NCBI RefSeq assembly: GCF_000185145.2
Contig: NZ_GL833119.1
Location: 922,668 to 986,667 of the forward strand
Reading direction: 5' to 3'
Origin: Hoylesella oralis ATCC 33269
Lineage (GTDB): Bacteria; Bacteroidota; Bacteroidia; Bacteroidales; Bacteroidaceae
Length of the DNA: 64,000 nucleotides
Positions 18,928-27,680 of the stretch are shown in pieces (within the stretch, counting starts at the first letter, position 1; the number at the start of each line of letters is the position of its first letter). The notes under the pieces were generated by a model. That model searched no databases and was not told the DNA's origin. It saw nothing but the letters and a program-made list of their open reading frames with translations. Made by a program: the position numbers and the translations under genes.

Positions 18928-19533
18928 ATGGCTAAATATATAGGTCCGAAATCTAAAATTGCACGCCGATTTGGTGAACCCATTTTCGGTGCTGACAAAG
19001 TTTTGTCCAAGAGAAACTTCCCTCCTGGACAGCATGGCAACAACCGTCGTAAGAAGACTTCTGAGTACGGTGTCATGTTGGCAGAGAAGCAAAAAGCTAA
19101 GTACACGTACGGTGTACTTGAACGCCAATTCCGTAATATGTTCGAAAGGGCTGCAAAAGCAGATGGCATTACCGGTGAAGTTCTTCTTCAGAATCTTGAG
19201 AGTCGTCTTGATAATGTAGTCTTCCGTCTTGGTCTTGCTCCTACTCGTGCTGCCGCTCGTCAGCTTGTTGGGCACAAGCATATCGTAGTTGACGGTAAAG
19301 TTGTAAATATTCCTTCTTACTCCGTTAAGCCGGGACAGATTGTTGGTGTTCGTGAGAAAGCTAAATCTCTTGAGGTTATTGAAACGGCTCTTGCCGGTTT
19401 CAATCATAGCAAATATCCTTGGATCGAATGGGATGATAATTCAAAGAGTGGCAAATTCTTGCATAAGCCCGAACGTGCCGACATCCCAGAGAATATTAAG
19501 GAACAGTTAATCGTTGAGTTGTACTCTAAATAA
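18928..19533 (+). CDS. rpsD: 30S ribosomal protein S4
   Basis: This 201-residue protein is S4, a primary 16S rRNA-binding and assembly-initiating protein. The S4 domain is visible as [26 protein letters not shown], at about residues 92-117. The N-terminus lacks the four-Cys zinc knuckle found in some species. In E. coli S4 represses the alpha operon from a leader upstream of rpsM. rpoA starts 12 bases downstream. Confidence 0.98.
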   Translation: MAKYIGPKSKIARRFGEPIFGADKVLSKRNFPPGQHGNNRRKKTSEYGVMLAEKQKAKYTYGVLERQFRNMFERAAKADGITGEVLLQNLESRLDNVVFRLGLAPTRAAARQLVGHKHIVVDGKVVNIPSYSVKPGQIVGVREKAKSLEVIETALAGFNHSKYPWIEWDDNSKSGKFLHKPERADIPENIKEQLIVELYSK

Positions 19534-19545
19534 ATCATTGAATTA

Positions 19546-20538
19546 ATGGCGATATTAGCATTTCAAAAACCTGATAAAGTTGTAATGGTGGAGGCTGATG
19601 ACAAGTTCGGTAAGTTCGAATTTCGTCCATTAGAGCCCGGTTTCGGAGTTACCATTGGTAATGCTCTGCGCCGCATTCTTCTTTCATCGCTTGAAGGTTA
19701 TGCTATCAACACCATCCGTATAGGAGGCGTTGAGCATGAGTTTTCTTCAGTACCTGGTGTAAAAGAAGATGTTACCAACATTATCTTGAATCTCAAACAA
19801 GTTCGATTCAAGCAAGTAGTAGAAGAATTCGAGAACGAGAAAGTTAGTATCACCGTAGAGAATTCCACTGAATTCAAAGCAGGTGATATAGGTAAGTATC
19901 TGACTGGATTTGAAGTGTTAAACCCTGATTTGGTGATTTGTCATTTAGATGTCAAAGCCTCTATGCAGATAGATATTACTATCAATAAGGGCCGAGGTTA
20001 TGTGCCTGCTGATGAAAATCGTGAATTCTGCACAGATGTAAACGTACTCCCAATCGATTCAATCTACACCCCAATTCGTAACGTAAAGTATTCTGTTGAA
20101 CCATATCGTGTTGAACAAAAGACCGATTATGATAAACTTGTGCTCGAAGTTACGACGGATGGTTCCATTTACCCGAAGGATGCATTGAAAGAAGCAGCAA
20201 AGATTCTTATCTATCATTTCATGTTGTTCTCTGATGAAAAGATTACATTGGAGAGTTCTGATCAAGAGAACAATCAGGAATTTGACGAAGAAGTTTTGCA
20301 CATGCGTCAACTGCTCAAGACAAAACTTATCGACATGAACCTCAGCGTTCGTGCACTTAATTGTCTGAAAGCAGCGGATGTCGAAACTCTTGGAGATTTG
20401 GTTCAGTACAACAAGACCGATCTTCTCAAGTTCCGTAACTTCGGTAAGAAATCGCTCTCAGAGCTTGATGATTTGCTTGAGAGTCTGAATCTGTCATTTG
20501 GAACCGATATTTCAAAGTATAAACTTGACAAGGAATAA
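19546..20538 (+). CDS. rpoA: DNA-directed RNA polymerase subunit alpha
   Basis: This 330-residue protein is the alpha subunit. The dimerising N-terminal domain carries [14 protein letters not shown] at about residues 38-51. After an acidic linker ([11 protein letters not shown]), the C-terminal domain shows the helix-hairpin-helix [19 protein letters not shown] and [13 protein letters not shown]. It lies between rpsD and rplQ, as is usual. Confidence 0.98.
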   Translation: MAILAFQKPDKVVMVEADDKFGKFEFRPLEPGFGVTIGNALRRILLSSLEGYAINTIRIGGVEHEFSSVPGVKEDVTNIILNLKQVRFKQVVEEFENEKVSITVENSTEFKAGDIGKYLTGFEVLNPDLVICHLDVKASMQIDITINKGRGYVPADENREFCTDVNVLPIDSIYTPIRNVKYSVEPYRVEQKTDYDKLVLEVTTDGSIYPKDALKEAAKILIYHFMLFSDEKITLESSDQENNQEFDEEVLHMRQLLKTKLIDMNLSVRALNCLKAADVETLGDLVQYNKTDLLKFRNFGKKSLSELDDLLESLNLSFGTDISKYKLDKE

Positions 20539-20545
20539 TATCGGG

Positions 20546-20596
20546 AAAGAGACGAAGGATAAGCGATTAGTAGTTAATATTCCTTCTCTTTTTATC
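20546..20596 (+). promoter_or_regulatory. Hairpin in the rpoA-rplQ gap
   Basis: AAAGAG (20547-20552) plus AAGGA (20555-20559) can pair with TCCTTCTCTTT (20581-20591), leaving a 2-3-base bulge, and a T-rich stretch follows. It may tune rplQ expression or be a processing site. Nothing further can be said from the sequence. Confidence 0.3.
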
Positions 20597-20634
20597 CTTT
20601 GTTATATTTTCCTTTTCATCAAAGAAAGAACAAA

Positions 20635-21180
20635 ATGAGACATAATAAAAAATTCAACCATTTAGGTCGTACTGCATCTCACCGTAGTGCCATGCTTGCA
20701 AACATGGCAGTTAGTTTGATCATGCACAAAAGAATCACTACGACCGTAGCCAAGGCTAAAGCCTTAAAGAAGTATATTGAACCGCTGATAACTAAGGCTA
20801 AAGACGATTCTACCAATTCTCGTCGTGTGGTTTTCCGTTATCTTCAGAATAAAGAAGCTATTACAGAACTTTTCGGTAGTGCAAAGGCAAAATCAGAGGG
20901 TAAGGTTTCTGTTATCGAGAAAGTGGGCGATCGTCCCGGCGGTTATACTCGAGTAATCAAGCTGGGTACACGTAAGAGCGATGCTGCTCCTATGGCATTT
21001 ATCGAATTTGTAGACTTCGATGAGAACATGGCCAAAGCTCCTAAGGCTGCTAAAAAGACTCGCCGTAGCCGTAAGGCAGCTCCTAAAGCAGAAGCTGTTG
21101 AGCAGACAGCAAAGGTAGAGGCAACCGATGCGCCTGTTGCTACTACGGAAGAAGCTCCTAAGGCAGAGGCTGCAGAATAA
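20635..21180 (+). CDS. rplQ: 50S ribosomal protein L17 with Ala/Lys/Glu-rich tail
   Basis: This protein is L17, a large-subunit protein near the tunnel exit. I chose the ATG at 20635 ([12 protein letters not shown], 181 residues), the universal L17 start; the frame opening at 20599 adds 12 unrelated residues. Residues 1-125 are the conserved core. The remaining ~55 residues are a low-complexity Ala/Lys/Glu-rich extension, common in Bacteroidota and probably disordered. A strong terminator follows at 21208, ending the ribosomal run. Confidence 0.96.
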   Translation: MRHNKKFNHLGRTASHRSAMLANMAVSLIMHKRITTTVAKAKALKKYIEPLITKAKDDSTNSRRVVFRYLQNKEAITELFGSAKAKSEGKVSVIEKVGDRPGGYTRVIKLGTRKSDAAPMAFIEFVDFDENMAKAPKAAKKTRRSRKAAPKAEAVEQTAKVEATDAPVATTEEAPKAEAAE

Positions 21181-21207
21181 TTAAAAGGATTGAATTTCTT
21201 TTCTTAT

Positions 21208-21242
21208 AAGCGTCTTCACTCTTATGTGAAGGCGCTTTTTCT
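21208..21242 (+). terminator. Terminator of the ribosomal protein gene run
   Basis: A 12-bp stem with one G-T pair (21208-21219 with 21226-21237) has a 6-base loop and is followed by a T run. It lies 27 bases after the rplQ stop codon and ends the ~18.7-kb transcription unit. Confidence 0.85.
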
Positions 21243-21401
21243 ATATAAATAAGGTCTATTCGATTTACATGCTATTACATAGGAACCTTATTTTTCTATA
21301 TACTTTTCCTGTCTGCATAAAACATCTTGCAAAGATAATATAGCCTCATAGCCTGAATACATGTGCCGTATAATGGCGATAAAGTTAGGGTGTAAAACTG
21401 G

Positions 21402-21438
21402 TATATGTCGTATCCGATTTTACCGGATACGGCATATA
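21402..21438 (-). terminator. Hairpin between rplQ and the DUF4846-like gene
   Basis: A 15-bp inverted repeat with one G-T wobble (21402-21416 with 21424-21438) has a 7-base loop. It lies 80 bases past the stop codon of the minus-strand gene at 21519 and probably ends that transcript. The T run beyond the stem is weak on both strands. Confidence 0.5.
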
Positions 21439-21518
21439 AATTTATAACAGCAGTATTGCGAATAAGAAAAAAGGTACACACTTGTAACAGATTACGGCCG
21501 TTGCGAGTGGAAAAAATA

Positions 21519-22358
21519 TTAGTCTTTGAAGCGTTTTAGAAAGTAGTTATTGCTGTTATGCGTATCGAATGTCCACGACGGGGTATCGAGGCGCCTGCCG
21601 TCTTTCGAGGCACTGAGCCATTCGGGAAATATCTCTATCTCCTGTGCCGGCATAAAACTCTGTGCCAACAGCACCTTGCGGTCGCCCTTATCGTTCTCTG
21701 CTACATCGACAACAATCTCTGCATGTCCCGGAAATCCGCCCTTTATAACCACGTCTCCGGCCTGTATATCTTTCGTCCAACAGCGACCTATGGGCGTCAG
21801 TTCTTTGCTGAGCGATGCCGTTCCGGCATATTGAAACACGATATTAAGGTAATTTCGGAATGTTTTATAGGAGTAGTCTTCCTTTTGAGTCTTTATCCAA
21901 GAGTTGCAATTACGTATGCGATATCCCTTTGCCCACTTCGAATATTCCGCCTTGAAACCGTTGGTAAAGCGGAAATGTATCTTATCGAACTGCTTGGTTT
22001 GCCACAGATAAGAGGCACGAAGAAAGATAATGGCATCGGCGCATTGCTCGTTCGCATTCTTTCCGAAGTCCATGTTTACGATGGCTCCGCCGTATTTAGC
22101 CGTCTTAACCTGTCCGTTATAGTAATGAAGATCGCTGTTTGCGGGCTTTAACGGCAGGTTACGAAGGAAATAGGCAAAGCTCCCTTCCGTTACGGCCACC
22201 CGCTTATAACCTGCCGGAGCGGGTATGCGACCGGCGAGGTTATCGGGTGTAGCTACTTTTACCGGCTCGTTTTTTACTTGGAGAGGTTTATCAGAAGACT
22301 TTGCTCCGCATGCTGTCAGCATGATGGAGGCAAAAAGTAGAAATGCTATTCTGTTCAT
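21519..22358 (-). CDS. DUF4846-like lipoprotein
   Basis: This 279-residue protein starts with a lipoprotein signal ending LTAC (Cys17), so it is probably membrane-anchored and faces the periplasm or cell surface. The body resembles the Bacteroidota DUF4846 family: a SFAYFLRNLPLKP block near residue 60, the region CADAIIFLRASYLW at about 105-118, and a C-terminal GGFPGHAEIVVDVA block. The function of the family is not established. It is downstream of the flavodoxin gene on the same strand (84-base gap), so the two may be co-expressed. Confidence 0.8.
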   Translation of the reverse strand: MNRIAFLLFASIMLTACGAKSSDKPLQVKNEPVKVATPDNLAGRIPAPAGYKRVAVTEGSFAYFLRNLPLKPANSDLHYYNGQVKTAKYGGAIVNMDFGKNANEQCADAIIFLRASYLWQTKQFDKIHFRFTNGFKAEYSKWAKGYRIRNCNSWIKTQKEDYSYKTFRNYLNIVFQYAGTASLSKELTPIGRCWTKDIQAGDVVIKGGFPGHAEIVVDVAENDKGDRKVLLAQSFMPAQEIEIFPEWLSASKDGRRLDTPSWTFDTHNSNNYFLKRFKD

Positions 22359-22442
22359 TATACGCTATTTTTGCCCAAAGATACGAAAAATAGATGTAAA
22401 AAGAACAATAAACAGATAGGATAGTGCAGTGCGGTACTATTA

Positions 22443-23042
22443 TTAATAGCCCATGCTTTCCAGCCACTTTTCTACCTTTGCCTTGCCCGAACGCACCTCG
22501 TGTCCGTAGATGGCGAACGCGCCGGTAATCGTGGCTTTGGGGTATAGAGACTTCAAGTCTTCGACCACATTTGCCAGTCCGCTGCCCTCATGTGTAGTGA
22601 ATGGAATAATTGTTTTGCCGTTCAAATCGTACTTCTTAAAGAAAGTAAACATCACCTGCGGATAAGTTCCCCACCATACAGGGCCACCGATGAAGACGGT
22701 GTCGTACTGTTCGATGTCGTTCACCGCACCTTTAAAGGGCGGCAGCTCGCCGTTTTCGGTCTCTTTCTGTGCCAGCTTAGTGAGGTCGGAGTAGGGCATA
22801 TCATAGCTTTTCTCGGGTATAATCTCGAATTCGTCGGCCCCTGTACGTTCCTTAATATAGTCGGCCACGATTTTTGTGTTGCCCACCTTGATGTTTCCCA
22901 CTGCATAGTTTTCACCCGCATGCGAGAAGAATACGATCAATGTCTTTCCTTTTTTCATATCGTTTTCTTGTTTGTTATTGCCACCGCAAGCCGTAGATAT
23001 AAGTAACAGGGCAGCCGCGGCGAATGCTTTCAATAGTTTCAT
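22443..23042 (-). CDS. Exported flavodoxin-like lipoprotein
   Basis: This 199-residue protein carries a lipoprotein signal (STAC, Cys19) followed by a complete flavodoxin fold. Visible motifs are LIVFFSHAGENYA for the FMN-phosphate region, FIGGPVWWGTYPQ at about residues 118-130 for the isoalloxazine region, and IPFTTHEGSG at about 148-157. Together they resemble the Flavodoxin_4 group. Flavodoxins normally work in the cytoplasm; here the signal predicts export. The next upstream gene on this strand is an aldo/keto reductase with a divergent AraC regulator, suggesting a redox-linked cluster. Confidence 0.88.
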   Translation of the reverse strand: MKLLKAFAAAALLLISTACGGNNKQENDMKKGKTLIVFFSHAGENYAVGNIKVGNTKIVADYIKERTGADEFEIIPEKSYDMPYSDLTKLAQKETENGELPPFKGAVNDIEQYDTVFIGGPVWWGTYPQVMFTFFKKYDLNGKTIIPFTTHEGSGLANVVEDLKSLYPKATITGAFAIYGHEVRSGKAKVEKWLESMGY

Positions 23043-23084
23043 ATAGGTGTTGTATGAATGTTTTGCCGTTTTTCTTTACATTCG

Positions 23085-23930
23085 CTATAGGCCTCGCCAG
23101 CCCATAAACATCTTCACAGTTTCCGGATCATTGTGGTCGAAGAAGGCGCTCTTGCCCAAATCCAATGCCTTTATTTGTTCCATTTCCGTATCGGTCAGTT
23201 CGAAATCATAGATACTGAAGTTCTGTTCCATGCGCTCTCTGTGAGTTGATTTCGGTATGATAATCACGTCTCGTTGGGTGAGGTAACGCAGTGCAACCTG
23301 TGCAACGCTCTTGCCGTGTGCCTTGCCTATAGCCTCCAAAACAGGGTTGGTAAAAAGTCCGTTGCGCCCTTCTGCGAGCGGTCCCCACGACATAATGTGC
23401 GTTCCGAAACTATCCATATATTCCTTAGCTTTGATTTGTTGGCAGAACACATGTGTTTCCACTTGGTTAACGGCGGGCACGATGTCTACGTTGCTTGCCA
23501 AGTCTATAAAGTGATTAGGCTGGAAGTTGCTCACGCCGATAGCCCTCAGTTTGCCCTCGCGATAAGCATCTTCGAGTGCGCGATAGGCACCGTAGTAATC
23601 GCAGAACGGCTGGTGGAGCAGCATAAGGTCGATATATTCGGTTTGCAGTTGGCGCAAGCTCTCGTCGATACTTGCCTTGGCATGCTCGTAACCATAGTTG
23701 CTGATCCACACTTTAGATACTAAGAAAACCTCGCTGCGGGCTATTCCGCTGTTCTTAACCGCAGCCCCTACGCCTTCTTCATTGCGATATGCCTGCGCTG
23801 TATCTATGAGGCGATAGCCCACTTTCAATGCTTCGCTTACACAACGTTCGGCTTCTGCCGGTTCTACCTGATATACACCATAGCCGAGTTGCGGCATCTT
23901 TACTCCATTGTTTAATGTTACGTGCTTCAT
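23085..23930 (-). CDS. Aldo/keto reductase
   Basis: This 281-residue protein is a cytoplasmic NAD(P)H-dependent carbonyl reductase of the AKR superfamily. The catalytic tetrad is complete: Asp43, Tyr48, Lys73 and His106. The motif IPKSTHRERMEQN near the C-terminus fits the cofactor 2'-phosphate loop, so NADPH is the likely cofactor. The length and start MKHVTLNNGVKMPQLG match 2,5-diketo-gluconate-reductase-like AKRs. It is divergent from an AraC regulator (135-base gap), which probably controls it. The exact substrate is unknown. Confidence 0.93.
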   Translation of the reverse strand: MKHVTLNNGVKMPQLGYGVYQVEPAEAERCVSEALKVGYRLIDTAQAYRNEEGVGAAVKNSGIARSEVFLVSKVWISNYGYEHAKASIDESLRQLQTEYIDLMLLHQPFCDYYGAYRALEDAYREGKLRAIGVSNFQPNHFIDLASNVDIVPAVNQVETHVFCQQIKAKEYMDSFGTHIMSWGPLAEGRNGLFTNPVLEAIGKAHGKSVAQVALRYLTQRDVIIIPKSTHRERMEQNFSIYDFELTDTEMEQIKALDLGKSAFFDHNDPETVKMFMGWRGL

Positions 23931-24032
23931 TGTTTTATTCTTTTTAGTTTACAAGTGTAAAGTTATAACGATTTTATGATGATGTTGTTTCACAAATTTC
24001 CGTGATGATTTCACAAATTACGCAAATCGTTC

Positions 24033-24061
24033 GTTGGTTATAAAAATAATATCTATTTTTG
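24033..24061 (+). promoter_or_regulatory. Predicted promoter of the AraC gene, abutting its start codon
   Basis: A -7 box TATTTTTG is at 24054-24061, with GTTG at 24033-24036, 17 bases upstream. The ATG of the AraC gene is at 24066, only four bases after the box, so the predicted mRNA would begin at or next to the start codon. Confidence 0.5.
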
Positions 24062-24065
24062 CCTT

Positions 24066-24899
24066 ATGAGCGAGATTAAGGAGACGGATTTTGTTTTTTC
24101 CACCGATTTTCTGCAGATCAACGATAAACGTTTCCATGATTGTTGCCTGCATTTGATATGTCTCGACGGCGAAGGCAGCTTTGTTTTCAACGACCGTTGT
24201 TACCATATCCGGCGCAATGATGCCGTAATTCTCGTTCTTCCCGATAAGGTGTGTAACCCTGCTCCCCACCCTGAATTGCGGGTAGAGTTTTTTGTTGCGC
24301 CTTATAGGTTTTTAAACAGTCTGCTTCCGTCCAATAACTTCGGCATCGGAGGAGGCATCAGTTTGTACGATAATCCCGTGATACCTTTAACTGAAACGGA
24401 TGCCTTGTGCTTCGTAGAAGATATTCACCGGCTTCGCGACCGTATGAAAGAAAATGCTCATCCGTTCTATCGGGAACTGATGGGAAGCCTCTGCCAGACA
24501 ATGATATACGATCTTTTCAGCTTCCATTCCAAGTATCATGGCACGTTAGACGCTACGGATCGCCGCAGTTTTGTTGTTAAAGAGCTGCTGCAACTGTTGC
24601 AAACAGGCATCTCGCGTACACAGCGCGAAGTTTCTTATTATGCCGAACGTCTCAATGTTTCACCCAAATATCTCTCCGATACCGTGCGCCGTACCACGGG
24701 TAGCAGTGTAACATCTTTTATCGATCGCTATACGGTACCGATGCTGAAAGGCTTTCTCGAAGACGAACGTTTATCGCTTACACAGATATCAGAGATGATG
24801 AATTTCACCTCTCTATCATATTTCAGTCGCTACGTTTCCAAGCATTTGGGAATGACACCCAGCCAATATCGCATGAGTTTACAGCCCGGAAACGGCTGA
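24066..24899 (+). CDS. AraC-family transcriptional regulator
   Basis: This 277-residue regulator has an N-terminal ligand-binding half and a C-terminal AraC DNA-binding domain with two helix-turn-helix units. The first runs about residues 190-215 (EVSYYAERLNVSPKYLSDTVR) and the second about 235-270 (LTQISEMMNFTSLSYFSRYVSKHLGMTPSQYR). It is divergently transcribed from the aldo/keto reductase gene, its most likely target together with the flavodoxin. The ATG lies so close to the -7 box that translation may start from a leaderless mRNA. Confidence 0.93.
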   Translation: MSEIKETDFVFSTDFLQINDKRFHDCCLHLICLDGEGSFVFNDRCYHIRRNDAVILVLPDKVCNPAPHPELRVEFFVAPYRFLNSLLPSNNFGIGGGISLYDNPVIPLTETDALCFVEDIHRLRDRMKENAHPFYRELMGSLCQTMIYDLFSFHSKYHGTLDATDRRSFVVKELLQLLQTGISRTQREVSYYAERLNVSPKYLSDTVRRTTGSSVTSFIDRYTVPMLKGFLEDERLSLTQISEMMNFTSLSYFSRYVSKHLGMTPSQYRMSLQPGNG

Positions 24900-25226
24900 A
24901 GATAGGATTTTATAACAAGCGTTTATGTTCTGATATTGACCGAGTTCCTGTGGTTTTGGAATTTTTATTATGCGTAATTTGGTGTCATGCACGTGGGTGC
25001 AAATTGTGATAATATGGGCTTCTGATGGCGGAAAGAATGCTTCATTTCGTAAATTAATGCGACTCCATGCAATGCTGAACAGCTTGTTTAGCAATGATAT
25101 AGCTGTTACTTGTGACTGCGGTAGATTTAATCTTTTTAGGGATTTCCCTATCTTTATTTAGGGAAAATGCTGGAATCTTGTCGCATAATTTATTTATTTT
25201 TGCAATATATTTAAAAGGTTTCGAAT
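24900..25226 (+). other. Non-coding gap between AraC and the glycine-zipper lipoprotein
   Basis: This 327-base gap has an 8-bp perfect inverted repeat, TTTCCCTA/TAGGGAAA, at 25143-25166. A -7 box TATTTTTG lies at 25195-25202, 25 bases before the next gene, with TTG at 25178-25180 at a short spacing. The inverted repeat could be an operator for the downstream gene or a weak terminator. No convincing gene is seen; the short frame at 24970 has no support. Confidence 0.5.
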
Positions 25227-26072
25227 ATGAAAAAGCTCATGTTATCAACAGTTTGTGCTGCTTTTCTTCTAAGTAGCTGCGATACTTATACGGGTACGGG
25301 TGCCTATGCAGGGGGAACGCTTGGCTCTATTCTCGGCTCAGCCATCGGAGGTATCAGCGGCGGACCGCGTGGTTCAGACGTTGGAACTATAGTGGGAATG
25401 GCCGGAGGGGCCATCATCGGCGGTGCTATCGGGGCTAAAGCCGATGAGAAAAGGCAAGATGATTTGTACCAATACAGGCGCGATAAAGAAGAACGGGCAT
25501 ACGAACGGCGGCAACGACAGTATGACCGACAAGAGGAACAGGTATATGGAACCGATGCCGGAGAGGAAGAATTGAATAGCGGTTTCGATGCTTCGAATAG
25601 CGGAGACGACCGTTTATACGATTTCAACGGTGCCGACTATACGGGCAATTATACTGCTCAAACGCCTACAGTTACTATGCCTGCTACCTCGAGTGTGGAG
25701 AACTTGGCCGACGGGTTGCACTATTCGCCGGCGATAGAGATACGTAATGCTCGGTTTGTAGACGATAATCAGGATAACGTAATCAGCCGTGGAGAGTTGT
25801 GTAAGATAATCTTTGAGGTGATGAACCGTGGGAAAGAAGTGCTTTATGATGTGCAGCCTACTGTTATCGAAGCTACGGGTAATAAGCATATATACATCTC
25901 TCCGGGCGTACATGTAGAGAAAATTATGCCGGGAGCAGGCATACGTTACACCGCTTTGGTTAAGGCGGATAATCGATTGAAGAACGGTAAAGCCAAGTTC
26001 TGTGTTTCGGTTGTTCAGGGAACAAAGTCTATATCGAAAGTCAGCGAGTTCAATATTCCTACACGAAAGTAG
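25227..26072 (+). CDS. Glycine-zipper lipoprotein
   Basis: This 281-residue protein has a lipoprotein signal ending LSSC (Cys18). A glycine-zipper segment follows at about residues 26-71 (GGTLGSILGSAIGG, then GMAGGAIIGGAIGAK), which is likely to span or insert into a membrane. Next come a highly charged, Arg/Glu-rich stretch (about 74-107), probably helical, an acidic Asn/Asp linker, and a C-terminal beta-rich domain (about 165-281). The C-terminal domain resembles bacterial immunoglobulin-like or CARDB-type folds, including VDDNQDNVISRGE, which looks like a calcium-binding loop. The function is unknown; an envelope role is inferred. Confidence 0.85.
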   Translation: MKKLMLSTVCAAFLLSSCDTYTGTGAYAGGTLGSILGSAIGGISGGPRGSDVGTIVGMAGGAIIGGAIGAKADEKRQDDLYQYRRDKEERAYERRQRQYDRQEEQVYGTDAGEEELNSGFDASNSGDDRLYDFNGADYTGNYTAQTPTVTMPATSSVENLADGLHYSPAIEIRNARFVDDNQDNVISRGELCKIIFEVMNRGKEVLYDVQPTVIEATGNKHIYISPGVHVEKIMPGAGIRYTALVKADNRLKNGKAKFCVSVVQGTKSISKVSEFNIPTRK

Positions 26073-26089
26073 GAATATTGAACCGATGT

Positions 26090-27007
26090 TTATTGCTTAT
26101 AGGCGATTTTAACCAATACCGGATAATGATCGGATGGTGTGCGTCGGGCATATTTCTTGAACTTTAATTCTTTCGGAGCCTTATTGCTGCTTAAATTTTC
26201 CTTACTGCCTTTCTCTGTCCAATAGCCGTTAGTAAGCACTCCATAGCGCTTTACATTGAACTTAGGCGATACGAAGATGTGGTCTATACGGCTCTCGGTT
26301 TTCAGTTCGGTATCGAAGTCATTGAAAGTACCATTCTCGGCAAAGCGCATTTTAGCTGCCGAATAGGAATCTTTAAGTATGCCTGAAGCAGAGAAAATCT
26401 TAAAGATTTCATCGTTTTGGTCTACGTTGAAATCGCCCGTGAGTATCACCGGAGCGTTACCGCCTGTTATCTCTTTGATCTTTCTGATTACTAATTTGGC
26501 CGATTCTCTGCGTGCTACAACGCCGATATGATCCATGTGTAAGTTGAAAAAATAGAATTTCAGCTTATCTTTATTGTCCATAAATTCGCCCCAAGTGCAT
26601 ATCCTGATGCAGGCGGCATCCCATCCCAATTTAGGTTTGTCGGGTGTTTCGTTCAACCAGAAGTTGCCCGATCTGATCTTGGTAAGTTTATCTTTCTTGT
26701 AAAAAATGGCAGCATATTCGCCTTTTTCCTTGCCGTCGTCGCGGCCAACCCCAATGTAATTATAGCCTTCGAGCCCTTTTTGCAAGTCGTGTATTTGGTT
26801 TACTTTGGCCTCTTGTGTACCGAATATATCGGGTTCTTCGAAGTTCAACATGTCGCAGATGATAGGCCAACGCCGTTCCCACCCGTTGCCTTCTTTCTTA
26901 TCACCATCGTTGTCGTAGCGGATGTTGTACGTACCGACGAAAAGGTTTTGTGCTTGAATGCCTATTGCACAGAACAGGCAAAAGATTAAAATAAATTGTT
27001 TTTTCAT
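26090..27007 (-). CDS. Secreted endonuclease/exonuclease/phosphatase-family protein
   Basis: This 305-residue protein has a signal peptide (cleavage near AQA-like residues 18-20) and an EEP fold. All metal and catalytic motifs are visible: GTYNIRYDND near the N-terminus, TQEAKV (Glu), HMDHIG (His), TGDFNVDQND (Asp/Asn) and the terminal SDHYPV. The family cleaves phosphoester bonds in nucleic acids, phosphoinositides or sphingolipids; the substrate cannot be told here. It is 6 bases upstream of the RlpA-like gene in the reverse arrangement, with its stop codon close to the end of the glycine-zipper gene. Confidence 0.92.
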   Translation of the reverse strand: MKKQFILIFCLFCAIGIQAQNLFVGTYNIRYDNDGDKKEGNGWERRWPIICDMLNFEEPDIFGTQEAKVNQIHDLQKGLEGYNYIGVGRDDGKEKGEYAAIFYKKDKLTKIRSGNFWLNETPDKPKLGWDAACIRICTWGEFMDNKDKLKFYFFNLHMDHIGVVARRESAKLVIRKIKEITGGNAPVILTGDFNVDQNDEIFKIFSASGILKDSYSAAKMRFAENGTFNDFDTELKTESRIDHIFVSPKFNVKRYGVLTNGYWTEKGSKENLSSNKAPKELKFKKYARRTPSDHYPVLVKIAYKQ

Positions 27008-27013
27008 ATCGTT

Positions 27014-27589
27014 TTATTTGTTTCTGCGTCTTTTCTTGGTTCTCTTTTGACGTTTCTTGGTATGTTTAGGAGTGCGTCTCTTTACGCTTTTTCTTTTTTT
27101 CGATACTGTCTTCTTGCTGTCGACCGTACTGTCGTTTTTCTTTTGTTGTGCAAATTTATATTCATCCTGTGATATACCGAAGTCCATTTCGGGCAGTTCA
27201 TCCTTGTCGTCCGGTTTGTAAGGAACAATTATGCTGTCCACACGTGTTACTTCAACCATGGCCACACCTTTGCTGAGTATGCCCAATTCTTTCGCTGCTC
27301 CCCATGAAAGATCGATAATTCTGCCACGTGAAAACGGTCCTCTATCGGTAACTTTCACAACCACTTCTTTACCGTTATCGAGGTTTCTCACACGAAGCAT
27401 CGTACCGAAAGGATAGGTGCGATGGGCACAAGTCATACTGTCGTGGTGCAACCTGATGCCGCTTGCCGTACGTGCACCGGTTGCTCTCTTTGAATAAAAA
27501 GTGGCTTTACCCCTCTGAGTTTGAGCTGTCAGAGGTGTAAAGCCGCTTAGTACGATAATTAAAATACAAATACTTCTTCGATAGTTCAC
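27014..27589 (-). CDS. rlpA: RlpA-like double-psi beta-barrel protein
   Basis: This 191-residue protein has a signal peptide (residues 1-22) and a double-psi beta-barrel domain at about 28-116. [19 protein letters not shown] begins the domain, followed by [13 protein letters not shown] and [18 protein letters not shown]. The DRGPF Asp and the AHRTYPFG His region match RlpA-type lytic transglycosylases, which cut peptidoglycan glycan strands lacking peptide stems. The SPOR domain of many RlpA proteins is missing; instead residues ~148-191 form an unusually basic Lys/Arg tail. Its start lies 7 bases before the EEP gene's reading direction, so the two may share a transcript. Confidence 0.9.
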   Translation of the reverse strand: MNYRRSICILIIVLSGFTPLTAQTQRGKATFYSKRATGARTASGIRLHHDSMTCAHRTYPFGTMLRVRNLDNGKEVVVKVTDRGPFSRGRIIDLSWGAAKELGILSKGVAMVEVTRVDSIIVPYKPDDKDELPEMDFGISQDEYKFAQQKKNDSTVDSKKTVSKKRKSVKRRTPKHTKKRQKRTKKRRRNK

Positions 27590-27605
27590 TGTTTTATGGT
27601 TTGAA

Positions 27606-27666
27606 AAGACCGGTGCATCTTCTTATTGTCCGGCAGTGTAACGCCGTTACAATGTGCACCGGTCTT
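27606..27666 (-). terminator. Long hairpin terminator after gdhA
   Basis: A perfect 12-bp stem (27606-27617 with 27655-27666) encloses 37 bases with a small nested hairpin, GTAA/TTAC. On the minus strand it follows the gdhA stop codon (27681) after 14 bases and is followed by CTTTTC. It probably ends the gdhA transcript before rlpA. Confidence 0.7.
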
Positions 27667-27680
27667 CAGATTAAGCCGTG

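Noticed and set aside
20599..20634. Longer start for L17
   Set aside because: [11 protein letters not shown] is the universal L17 start; the extra 12 residues overlap the upstream hairpin.
21296..21481. 61-residue minus-strand frame after the ribosomal run
   Set aside because: It overlaps the hairpin at 21402-21438 and shows no conserved sequence.
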